From: Nocardioides dongkuii
GTDB taxonomy: Bacteria; Actinomycetota; Actinomycetes; Propionibacteriales; Nocardioidaceae
Reading direction: 5' to 3'
DNA length: 64,000 bases
Assembly: GCF_014127485.1 (NCBI RefSeq)
Contig: NZ_CP059903.1
Span: 2,790,001 to 2,854,000 of the forward strand
Both the position numbers and the translations under genes were made by a program. Every line of letters begins with the position of its first letter. The first letter of the stretch is position 1. Below the pieces are notes generated by a model. The model was not told the DNA's origin. It worked only from the letters and a program-made list of their open reading frames with translations, and made no database searches. Of the stretch, positions 49,970 through 57,902 are shown one piece after another.

Positions 49970-50009
49970 AAGTTACCGTGGCCGCTCGGTAAGGAGCAAT
50001 CGATTTAAT
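49970..50009 (-). promoter_or_regulatory. whiB7 autoregulated promoter
   Basis: Minus strand: AT-rich ATTAAAT (50003-50009), 3-bp gap, TTGCTC -35 (49994-49999), 18-bp spacer, TAACTT -10 (49970-49975). The AT block 3 bp upstream of the -35 is the known layout for WhiB7-activated promoters. Confidence 0.7.
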
Positions 50010-50048
50010 GGTCATTTCTTCGCAAAAATTCTGCCACGCGTGCCGGCG

Positions 50049-52088
50049 TCAGCCGACGAGCCCGAGGACGTCCTCGCCGTAGCGCTCGACCTTGGACCGG
50101 CCGATGCCGCTGATGCGCAGCAGCGCCTCCGGCGACTGCGGGCGGTGCTCGGCGATCAGCTGGAGGGTCGCGTCGGTGAACACCACGAACGCGGGAACGC
50201 TCTCGTCGTCGGCCCGGGACTTGCGCCACTCGCGGAGTCGCTCGAAGAGCTCCTCGTCGTACGACGCGGGGCAGTCGGCGCACCGGCCGCGCTTCTTCTC
50301 CGCGCCCGTCGACAGCGGCTTGCCGCACTCGCGGCAGCTCGCGACCTTGCGGCTGCGGGCGGGGGCCCGGTCGCCCTTGGCCTCCTCGGGCAGCAGCCGG
50401 TCGAGGAACCGCGACGGCTTGCGGCCCGCCCGCCCTCCGGGGTTGCGGGCCAGGGCCCACGACAGCCAGAGGTCGACCCGGGCGCGGGTCACGCCGACGT
50501 AGAGCAGCCGCCGCTCCTCCTCGACGGCAGCCGGGGTGTCGGCGTAGGTGATGGGGAGGGTGCCGTCCTGGAGGCCGCACAGGAAGACCGAGTCCCACTC
50601 CAGACCCTTGGCCGCGTGGAAGGTCGCGAGCGTGACGCCGTCGGCGACCGGGGCGTGCTGCTCGGCCGCGCGCCGGTCGAGCTCGTCGACGAACCCGCCG
50701 AGGTCTCCCCCGGCGGCGGCGTACTCGGTGGCCTGGCCGACCAGCGCCTGCCAGGACTCCCACCGGTCGCGGGTCTGGCCGCGGGAGGTCGGCGCCTCGG
50801 ACGTCCAGCCCATCCCGGCGAGCGTGCCGTGCACGGTCTCCAGCAGCTCGTCGCCCTTCGCCTCGCCCTGGCCCGAGCGTGCCGCGCCGCGGATGCGGGT
50901 CACGGCCTCGCGCACCTCGGGCCGCTCGAAGAACCGGGCCGCGCCGCGCACGACGTACGAGATGCCGCGGGCCGCGAGCGCCTCCTCGAAGGACTCCGAC
51001 TGGGCGTTGATGCGGAACAGCACCGCGACCTCCGCCAGCGACCGGCCGCTCTCGCGCAGCGCCAGGATGCGCGCCGCGACCGCCTCGGCCTCGGCCACCT
51101 CGTCGGGGTACGGCGTGTAGCTCACCGTCGGCCCGGAGGGGCGCTGGGCGCGCAGCTTGACGCCCTGGCTGGTGGACCCCTGGAGCAGCGTGTTGGCGGC
51201 CTCGATGACCTCGGGGGTGGAGCGGTAGTTGCGGACCAGCTCGACCGACGTGGTGCCGGGGAACTTCGCGGGGAAGTCGCGCAGGTAGTCGGCGTTGGCG
51301 CCGGCGAAGGAGTAGATCGTCTGCGCCGGGTCGCCGACGACGCAGATCTCGTCGCGCCCGCCGAGCCACAGGTCGAGCAGGGCCGACTGCAGCGGCGAGA
51401 CGTCCTGGAACTCGTCGACGACGAACCACTTGTACTGCCGGCGCACCTGGGCCGCCACCCGCTCGTCGTCGGCGAGCATGCCGGCGGTGAAGAGCAGGAC
51501 GTCCTCCATGTCCATCCGGCCCTGGGCGCGCTTGACCTCCTCGTAGCTGCCGAAGACCCGGCCCACCGTCTCGGGGTCGTGGCCGGTGACGGCGCGGCCG
51601 CGGGCCGTCGCGACCCGGGCGTAGTCGTCGGGGTGGACGTTGCTGACCTTGGCCCACTCGACCTCGGAGGCGAGGTCGCGCAGCAGCGCCTGGTCGGCGG
51701 AGAGCCGCTGGCGCCGCGCCGCCGAGGCCAGCAGGCCGATCTTGGAGTCGATCAGGCTCGGCAGGTCGGACCCGTGGACGGTCGGCCAGAAGTAGCGCAG
51801 CTGGCGCAGCGCGGCGGAGTGGAAGGTGCGGGCCTGGACGCCGCTGGCCCCCAGGACCCGGAGCCGGCCGCGCATCTCCCCCGCCGCCCGCGTCGTGAAC
51901 GTGACGGCCAGGACCTCGGTGGGCGCGTAGACACCGGTCGCGACCCCGTGGGCGATCCGGTGGGTGATCGCCCGGGTCTTGCCGGTGCCGGCACCCGCCA
52001 GCACCCGGACCGGCCCGCGCAGCGCCTCGGCGACACGTCGCTGCTCAGGGTCCAGTGCGTCGAGCAGCTGGTCGGGCGAGGGGGGCAT
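50049..52088 (-). CDS. uvrD2: ATP-dependent DNA helicase UvrD2
   Basis: A 679-residue superfamily 1A helicase. Walker A is LAGAGTGKT near residue 31; further motifs are WFVVDEFQDVSPLQ, VVGDPAQTIYSFAGA, LVRNYRSTPEVI and FHAAKGLEWDSVFLCGL. The C-terminus carries a tetracysteine motif (SCRECGKPL ... RCADCP) and an HRDC domain (DESVPAFVVFTDATLQLIAEHRPQSPEALLRI), the combination that defines UvrD2 of mycobacteria, where it is essential. It unwinds 3'-tailed DNA in repair. It is divergent from mrx1 and upstream of whiB7. Confidence 0.95.
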   Translation of the reverse strand: MPPSPDQLLDALDPEQRRVAEALRGPVRVLAGAGTGKTRAITHRIAHGVATGVYAPTEVLAVTFTTRAAGEMRGRLRVLGASGVQARTFHSAALRQLRYFWPTVHGSDLPSLIDSKIGLLASAARRQRLSADQALLRDLASEVEWAKVSNVHPDDYARVATARGRAVTGHDPETVGRVFGSYEEVKRAQGRMDMEDVLLFTAGMLADDERVAAQVRRQYKWFVVDEFQDVSPLQSALLDLWLGGRDEICVVGDPAQTIYSFAGANADYLRDFPAKFPGTTSVELVRNYRSTPEVIEAANTLLQGSTSQGVKLRAQRPSGPTVSYTPYPDEVAEAEAVAARILALRESGRSLAEVAVLFRINAQSESFEEALAARGISYVVRGAARFFERPEVREAVTRIRGAARSGQGEAKGDELLETVHGTLAGMGWTSEAPTSRGQTRDRWESWQALVGQATEYAAAGGDLGGFVDELDRRAAEQHAPVADGVTLATFHAAKGLEWDSVFLCGLQDGTLPITYADTPAAVEEERRLLYVGVTRARVDLWLSWALARNPGGRAGRKPSRFLDRLLPEEAKGDRAPARSRKVASCRECGKPLSTGAEKKRGRCADCPASYDEELFERLREWRKSRADDESVPAFVVFTDATLQLIAEHRPQSPEALLRISGIGRSKVERYGEDVLGLVG

Positions 52089-52165
52089 CGGTGGAACATC
52101 TCCTGGGAACCGGTGGTTGGATCTGCTAGCAGCTCCAGACCCTAGACGCCGGAGGCGACAACCGA

Positions 52166-52417
52166 ATGGCCAGCACGTTCACGATGTACTCCACCCCCTG
52201 GTGCGGCTACTGCCACCGGCTCAAGAGCCAGCTCGACCGCGAGGGCATCCCCTTCGACATCGTCGACATCGAGCAGGTGCCCGAGGCCGCGAAGATCGTG
52301 GAGGCGGCGAACAACGGCAACCAGACCGTGCCGACGCTGGTCTACGCCGACGGCACCGCGCAGACCAACCCGTCGCTGGCCCAGGTCAAGGAGAAGCTGG
52401 CCGCGCTGGCCTCCTGA
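52166..52417 (+). CDS. mrx1: Mycoredoxin (glutaredoxin-like)
   Basis: An 83-residue thioredoxin-fold protein. The active site CGYC is at residues 13-16 (TPWCGYCHRL), followed by the cis-Pro TVPTLVYADG. Mycoredoxin-1 reduces mixed disulfides between proteins and mycothiol, the actinobacterial low-molecular-weight thiol. A GGAGG site lies about 10 bp upstream of ATG 52166. The same gene (Rv3198A) sits next to uvrD2 in M. tuberculosis. Confidence 0.93.
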   Translation: MASTFTMYSTPWCGYCHRLKSQLDREGIPFDIVDIEQVPEAAKIVEAANNGNQTVPTLVYADGTAQTNPSLAQVKEKLAALAS

Positions 52418-52436
52418 CCGGCCGGTCACCAGCCGG

Positions 52437-53345
52437 TCACCAGCCGCCGGGCAGCGGCCCGCCGTACCAGTGCTCGACCAGCGACCGGCTGATCGAGACG
52501 CCGCGGGGAAGCAGCAGGCGCCCCGACTCGGCCTCGGCGCGCAGCTCCGCGCGGGTGAACCAGCGGGCCTCCTCGATCTCGTCCCGGTCGACCTCGATGT
52601 CGGTCGAGGTCGCCCGGCCGACGAAGCCGAGCATCAGGCTGGCCGGCAGCGGCCAGGGCTGGTTGCCGAAGTACTCCACCTCGCCGACCAGCACGCCGGT
52701 CTCCTCGGCCACCTCGCGGCGCACGGTGTCCTCGAGCGTCTCGCCCGGCTCGTAGAAGCCGGCGAGGGTCGAGAAGCGGCCCTCGGGCCAGACCGCCTGC
52801 CGCCCGAGCAGGCAGCGCTCGTCGTCCGTGCCCGGCTCGCCCGAGGTGACGATCATGATCACCGCGGGGTCGGTGCGGGGGAACTGCGCTCGGCCGCACT
52901 GCGTGCAGACCAGCTCGTGGCCGGCGGCCCGGGGCTCGAGGGCGCCGCCGCAGCGCGGGCAGAAGCGGGTGACGAAGAGCCACTCGGCCAGGCCGACCGC
53001 GTGCAGGAGCATCGGCCCGCCGTCGAGGGTGCCGTCGGCCAGCGGCGTGAGCAGGTCGCGGATCCCGAACCAGTCACCGCCCTCCTTGGCCAGGCCGGGG
53101 CCGGTGACCACCGCGAACCAGGCCCGGGCGTCGCGCTCCCCCAGCAGCACCCGCACCCCGTCGGGGGCCTCGGCGGGCGAGACCCAGTCCAGCCGGCCGT
53201 CGTCCGGGCGCACCCGCGTCCCGGACAGCACGAGCACCCGGGAGCCGGGATCCGCCCAGCGGTCCTCGAGCCAGGCCTCGTCCTTGCGGCGTACCGCCAC
53301 CCGGTCGTGGGGGTCGACGGTCATCCGGAGGTGCGGGTGGGTCAC
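52437..53345 (-). CDS. nudC: NAD(+) diphosphatase NudC
   Basis: A 302-residue NUDIX enzyme. A zinc ribbon (FCPRCGG ... CTQCGRAQFPR, near residues 112-135) precedes the Nudix box GFYEPGETLEDTVRREVAEETGV. The diagnostic NADH-pyrophosphatase motif appears as NQPWPLPASLMLGF (consensus SQPWPFPxS). It hydrolyses NAD(H) to NMN(H) and AMP and can remove NAD caps from RNA. It converges with mrx1; Rv3199c is the M. tuberculosis equivalent. Confidence 0.94.
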   Translation of the reverse strand: MTHPHLRMTVDPHDRVAVRRKDEAWLEDRWADPGSRVLVLSGTRVRPDDGRLDWVSPAEAPDGVRVLLGERDARAWFAVVTGPGLAKEGGDWFGIRDLLTPLADGTLDGGPMLLHAVGLAEWLFVTRFCPRCGGALEPRAAGHELVCTQCGRAQFPRTDPAVIMIVTSGEPGTDDERCLLGRQAVWPEGRFSTLAGFYEPGETLEDTVRREVAEETGVLVGEVEYFGNQPWPLPASLMLGFVGRATSTDIEVDRDEIEEARWFTRAELRAEAESGRLLLPRGVSISRSLVEHWYGGPLPGGW

Positions 53346-53373
53346 CGGAGCAGCCTAGGCGCGGGCCGGCTCG

Positions 53374-53559
53374 CTACGGCCTGAGGGCCTTGAGCGCCAG
53401 CACCACGACGCCGGCGCCGAAGAACCCGAGGACGGCGAGCCCGAGCGTCTGCTGTCCGTCCTCGCCACCGAAGGCCCACAGCGCGCCCCACACGGCCGGC
53501 AGCAGGCACAGCAGGGCGAGGAACAGCAGCGGCCAGTTCGGGCCCGGGGCGTCGCTCAC
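53374..53559 (-). CDS. Small two-helix membrane protein
   Basis: A 61-residue protein from GTG 53559. Two transmembrane helices are clear: WPLLFLALLCLLPAVWGALW and LGLAVLGFFGAGVVVLALKA, joined by the loop AFGGEDGQQT. It lies 28 bp upstream of nudC on the same strand and is likely cotranscribed. The family is not recognised. Small membrane proteins of this kind are common neighbours in Nocardioidaceae, but I cannot suggest a function. Confidence 0.65.
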   Translation of the reverse strand: MSDAPGPNWPLLFLALLCLLPAVWGALWAFGGEDGQQTLGLAVLGFFGAGVVVLALKALRP

Positions 53560-53619
53560 GCACCCAGGATCCCATCCGCCCCGGGGGAAGGCCGCGCCGG
53601 TCCCCGGCGTTGACCCGCT

Positions 53620-54756
53620 GTGGAGGTTCTCGACTCGCTGGTGATCGGCGCCGGGCAGGCGGGCCTGTCCGCGTCGTACCACCTGCGGCGGCGCGGGCTC
53701 ACCCACGTCGTCCTGGACGCCGACGCCGCCCCGGGCGGGGCGTGGCAGCACCGCTGGGACTCGCTGACCATGCACGACGTCCACGGGATCGCCGAGCTCC
53801 CCGACGCGGACCCCCCGACCGACCGGGCGGGCCGCGCCAACGTGGCGGTGCCGGCGTACTTCGCGGCGTACGAGCGCGAGCACGGCCTGCCCGTCCTCCG
53901 CCCCGTGCGGGTCGACGCGGTGACCGCCGGCGAGGACGGGCTCCTGGTCACCCGGGCCGGTGAGCGCACCTGGACCTCCCGCACGCTGGTCAACGCCACC
54001 GGGACCTGGAGCCAGCCGTTCGTGCCGCGCTACCCCGGCATGGACACCTTCCTCGGCGAGCAGCTGCACACCCACGACTACCCCGGCCCCGAGCACTTCC
54101 GCGGCCGACGGGTCGTGGTCGTCGGCGGCGGCGCGTCCGCCGTGCAGTTCCTCGGCGAGCTGGCGCCGGTCACCGACACCCTGTGGGTCACCCGCAGGGA
54201 GCCGGTGTGGCGCACCGACGACTTCACCCCCGAGGCCGGTCGCGCGGCGGTCGCGCTCGTCGAGGACCGGGTACGCCGCGGCCTGCCGCCCGCGAGCGTG
54301 GTCAGCGTGACCGGGCTGGCCCTGCGGCCGCAGGAGCGGGAGGCCGAGCGGCGGGGCGCCTACCGGCGGCACCCGATGTTCGTCGCGGTCGAGCCGGACG
54401 GCGTCCGGATGGCCGACGGGTCGTTCGAGCGCGCCGACGCGATCCTGTGGGCGACCGGCTTCCGCCCGGCCGTCACGCACCTGGCGCCGCTGCGGCTGCG
54501 CTCGGCGGCCGGGGGCATCGCGCTGGACGGGACCACCGCCGTGGCCGACCGGCGGGTGCAGCTGGTCGGCTACGGCCCCTCGGCCAGCACCATCGGCGCG
54601 AACCGGGCCGGGCGGGCCGCGGCCCGCGGCGTCGCGCGGTGGCTCAGCGAGGACGCCCCGGACCCGCCCGGAGGTCAGACCGCCGCGACCAGCCGCTCCA
54701 GCCCCTCGCGGTCGGGCAGGTCGGCCGGCTCGACGAGCTCGCCGGTGCGGACGTAG
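53620..54756 (+). CDS. Flavin-containing monooxygenase-like oxidoreductase
   Basis: A 378-residue flavoprotein. The FAD loop is SLVIGAGQAGLSASYHLRRRG (residues about 6-26), and the NADPH loop RRVVVVGGGASAVQFLGELAPV (about 163-184). A segment DAILWATGFRPAV matches the LATGY-type motif of these enzymes. The Baeyer-Villiger fingerprint is not visible. It may oxygenate a soft nucleophile or carbonyl compound. The last 82 bases, a serine/arginine-rich tail (SRSSPSRSGRSAGST), overlap the 3' end of adnB on the other strand. Confidence 0.85.
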   Translation: MEVLDSLVIGAGQAGLSASYHLRRRGLTHVVLDADAAPGGAWQHRWDSLTMHDVHGIAELPDADPPTDRAGRANVAVPAYFAAYEREHGLPVLRPVRVDAVTAGEDGLLVTRAGERTWTSRTLVNATGTWSQPFVPRYPGMDTFLGEQLHTHDYPGPEHFRGRRVVVVGGGASAVQFLGELAPVTDTLWVTRREPVWRTDDFTPEAGRAAVALVEDRVRRGLPPASVVSVTGLALRPQEREAERRGAYRRHPMFVAVEPDGVRMADGSFERADAILWATGFRPAVTHLAPLRLRSAAGGIALDGTTAVADRRVQLVGYGPSASTIGANRAGRAAARGVARWLSEDAPDPPGGQTAATSRSSPSRSGRSAGSTSSPVRT

Positions 54757-57700
54757 AAGAACGCGGCCCGCACCCGCTCGAGCGGGACGCCGTGGAGCTC
54801 GGCCCAGGCCAGCCGGTAGATCCCCAGCTGGAGCGGGTCGGCGTTCTGCGCACGGCCGGTCTTCCAGTCGACCAGCAGGAAGCCGGGGCTCCCGTCGGCG
54901 GCGGTCTCGGTGTAGACCGCGTCGATCCGGCCGCGCACGACCTGGCCGGCGAGCACCAGCGCGAACGGCGCCTCCACCTGGTGGGGCACCCGGTCGCCGA
55001 ACGGCCCCGCGACGAAGGCCTCCTCCAGCTCCTGCAGCTCGGTCTCGTCGTCGATGCCGGTGTCGCCGCGGCCGGGCAGGTCCTCGGGGTCCAGCAGCGG
55101 CTGCTGGCCGAACCGCGCCTCCACCCAGGCGTGGAAGAGGGTGCCGAACTTCGCCGCGGACGACGGCGGGCGGGGCATCGGCCGGACCAGCTCGCCGGCG
55201 AACGCGTCGGGGTCGTCGCGCAGCCGGGCCAGCGAGGTCGCGGAGAGGCTGGAGGGCAACGGCACCACGATGTCGGTGGACCGGTCGCGGCGGGCCTCCT
55301 CGAGCAGCCGGTCGAGCTCGGAGTCCCACTCCTCGACCCGCGCCCGGTCGACCAGGTCGAGGTCGTCCGCGGGGTCGGGGGCGTCGGGGCCGAGCGCGGT
55401 CGCGTCGGCGACCAGCTCGGCGGCGGCGAGCCGGCGCAGCGCCTCGGCGGTGTGCTCGGTGACCGGCCAGGGGACCTCGCGGACGCCGGCCTGGAGCGGG
55501 TTCGGCGTGCCCTTCTCGGGCAGGTCGCGCCAGGCGATCGGGACCGCGCCCCAGCCGGCGATCGTCTCCCGGACCACCCGCTGGTACGGCGAGGGGCCGA
55601 GCGGCGTCTTGCGGTCCTCGCGCCAGAGGTAGGAGGAGACGACCAGCCGGTGGCGGGCGCGCGTGAACGCGACGTACCCGAGCCGCAGCTCCTCGGTGGC
55701 CTCGTGGCGCTTGGTGTCCTCCTGCAGCTCGGCGAACCCCGCCTTGTCGTGGCTGCGCAGCTGCGGGAGGTCGCGCTCGTCGCCGCGCAGCGGGGCGGGC
55801 AGCATCTCGACGCGGGTCGGCCACAGCCCGCGCCCGCGGGTGTGCGGGAACTTCTCGGCGCACGCGCCGACCAGCAGCACGACGTCCCACTCCAGGCCCT
55901 TGGCGCGGTGGACGGTCAGCAGCTTGACCGAGTCGGCCTCGCTCGGGGTGGCGGCGTCCAAGCCGTTGCCGAGCTCGTCCTCGGCCTGGAGCCAGGCGAG
56001 CAGCGAGGGCAGGGTGACGGTGCCGTCGATGGCCTGGAACTCCGCGACCGCCTTGACGAACAGGTCGAGGTTCTCGCGGCGGGCGCGGGCGGCCTCGCTC
56101 ACCGACGACGCGAGCTCGACGTCGATGCCGCAGGCCTCGATGATCCGGCGCACCAGCTCCAGCAGGGGCTCGCCGGCGTGGGCGCGGAGCTGGCGCAGCT
56201 CGGCCGAGAGCAGCGCGAATCGCTCGCGCGCCGCCTGGGAGTACGGCAGGTCGCCCGGGTCGTCGAGGGCGTCGGAGAGCGCGGCGACCTCGGTGGGGTC
56301 GGCGCCGGCGACCGCCCGGGCGAGCTCGTCGCCGACGCTCGCCGCCCGCTCCCTGCCGCGCGGACCGGCGCCGGTCAGCTCGGTGGCCCGCCGGCCCAGC
56401 AGCGCCAGGTCGCGCGGGCCGATCGCCCACCGCGGCCCGGTGAGCAGCGTCAGCAGCTCGGCGTTGGCGGTCAGGTCGTCGAGGAGGGTGAGCGTGGCGA
56501 GCACCTCGGCGACCTCGGGCAGCCGCAGCAGCCCGTTGACGCCGACGATCTCGACCGGGATGCCGGCGGCGGTCAGGCTGTCGAAGACGTCGGCGGCGTG
56601 CGCGTTGTCGCGCACCAGCACCCCGATCTCCCGCCACGGGGTGCGGTCGCCGGACCCGTGGGCGGCGTGGACCTCGGCGGCGAGCCAGGCCAGCTCGTCG
56701 GCGTACGCCTCGTGCACGACGGTCTGCACCTCGCCGTCGGCGTCGGTGCCGGACTCCAGCGGCGCCACCTGCGGGAACTGGTCGTGGAGCGGGCCCGCGA
56801 GCTGGTTGGCGACCTCGAGGATCCGGCAGTCGGAGCGCCGGTTGACCGTGAGCGGGTACGTCGGGACGCCGCCGCCGTCGGCCGCGGGGAAGTCCTCCTC
56901 GAAGCGCAGGATGTTGGAGACCGAGGCGCCCCGCCAGCCGTAGATCGCCTGGTTGGGGTCGCCCACCGCCGTCACCGGGTGCCCGCCCCCGAACAGCCTG
57001 CGGAGCATCAGCGCCTGGCCGACCGAGGTGTCCTGGTACTCGTCGAGCAGCACGATGCGGAACTTGGCGCGCTCCTGCGAGCCGACCTCGGGGTGCTCGT
57101 CGGCGAGCCGGGCCGCGAGGGCGATCTGGTCGGAGAAGTCCATCAGCCCGAGCGCGGACTTCAGGGCGCGGTACTCCTCGACGAGCTCGAGCGCCTCGGC
57201 GCGGCGGGCGAAGGCGCTCTCGACCTTGTCGAGCGTCGTCTTCGGGCCGTCGGCGAGCCCGGCCCGGAAGCGGGGCAGCTCGGCGGCGTCGAAGGCGCGC
57301 AGCTCGGCGGGGGTGCGCAGGTGCTCGCTGAGCGAGGCCTCGAGCCGCAGGATGTAGTCGATGACGTGCTTGGGGCTGTCGGAGAGCTCGCGCACCGGGC
57401 GGGTGTGCCGGTCGATGACCCGGGCGGCGAGCTGGTAGCGGGACGCGTCGGCCATCACCCGGGTGTCGGGCTCGTGCCCGATCCGCAGGCCGTGCTCGGT
57501 GAGCAGCGACGAGGCGTAGGCGTTGTAGGTGGCGACCGTCGGCTCGAGGACGTCGTCCGGCTCGGCCGCCACGCCGCGGCCGTGCCCGGCCGCCACGAGC
57601 GCGCCGCGGATGCGGTGGGCCAGCTCGCTGGCGGCCTTGGTGGTGAAGGTCAGCCCGAGGACCTGGTCGGGGGTCACCTGGCCGGTGGCGACGAGGTAGA

Positions 57701-57902
57701 CCACCCGCGCGGCCATCAACGAGGTCTTGCCGGACCCGGCGCCGGCGATCACCACCGCCGGCTCGAGCGGGGCGGAGATCGCGGCCCACTGCTGGTCGCT
57801 GGGGGCGTAGTCGGTGCCCATCAGCCGCTGGAGGTCGGCCGGCGTGTCGATGCGGACCGGGGTCGCGGCCGGGGTGGCGCCCGGGGTGAGGTCCGTGGTC
57901 AC
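54675..57902 (-). CDS. adnB: AdnB, helicase-nuclease subunit
   Basis: A 1075-residue subunit of the mycobacterial-type DNA end-resection motor. An N-terminal UvrD-like helicase has Walker A VIAGAGSGKT (residues about 51-60), LLDEYQDTSVGQALM, VGDPNQAIYGWRGA and VHRAKGLEWDVVLL. The C-terminal RecB-type nuclease carries GFLLVDWKTGRAQNADPLQLGIY with its D-x-K metal site. GTG 57902 overlaps the adnA stop by GTGA. AdnAB processes double-strand breaks in mycobacteria. The gene overlaps the flavoprotein gene tail-to-tail by 82 bp. Confidence 0.94.
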   Translation of the reverse strand: MTTDLTPGATPAATPVRIDTPADLQRLMGTDYAPSDQQWAAISAPLEPAVVIAGAGSGKTSLMAARVVYLVATGQVTPDQVLGLTFTTKAASELAHRIRGALVAAGHGRGVAAEPDDVLEPTVATYNAYASSLLTEHGLRIGHEPDTRVMADASRYQLAARVIDRHTRPVRELSDSPKHVIDYILRLEASLSEHLRTPAELRAFDAAELPRFRAGLADGPKTTLDKVESAFARRAEALELVEEYRALKSALGLMDFSDQIALAARLADEHPEVGSQERAKFRIVLLDEYQDTSVGQALMLRRLFGGGHPVTAVGDPNQAIYGWRGASVSNILRFEEDFPAADGGGVPTYPLTVNRRSDCRILEVANQLAGPLHDQFPQVAPLESGTDADGEVQTVVHEAYADELAWLAAEVHAAHGSGDRTPWREIGVLVRDNAHAADVFDSLTAAGIPVEIVGVNGLLRLPEVAEVLATLTLLDDLTANAELLTLLTGPRWAIGPRDLALLGRRATELTGAGPRGRERAASVGDELARAVAGADPTEVAALSDALDDPGDLPYSQAARERFALLSAELRQLRAHAGEPLLELVRRIIEACGIDVELASSVSEAARARRENLDLFVKAVAEFQAIDGTVTLPSLLAWLQAEDELGNGLDAATPSEADSVKLLTVHRAKGLEWDVVLLVGACAEKFPHTRGRGLWPTRVEMLPAPLRGDERDLPQLRSHDKAGFAELQEDTKRHEATEELRLGYVAFTRARHRLVVSSYLWREDRKTPLGPSPYQRVVRETIAGWGAVPIAWRDLPEKGTPNPLQAGVREVPWPVTEHTAEALRRLAAAELVADATALGPDAPDPADDLDLVDRARVEEWDSELDRLLEEARRDRSTDIVVPLPSSLSATSLARLRDDPDAFAGELVRPMPRPPSSAAKFGTLFHAWVEARFGQQPLLDPEDLPGRGDTGIDDETELQELEEAFVAGPFGDRVPHQVEAPFALVLAGQVVRGRIDAVYTETAADGSPGFLLVDWKTGRAQNADPLQLGIYRLAWAELHGVPLERVRAAFFYVRTGELVEPADLPDREGLERLVAAV

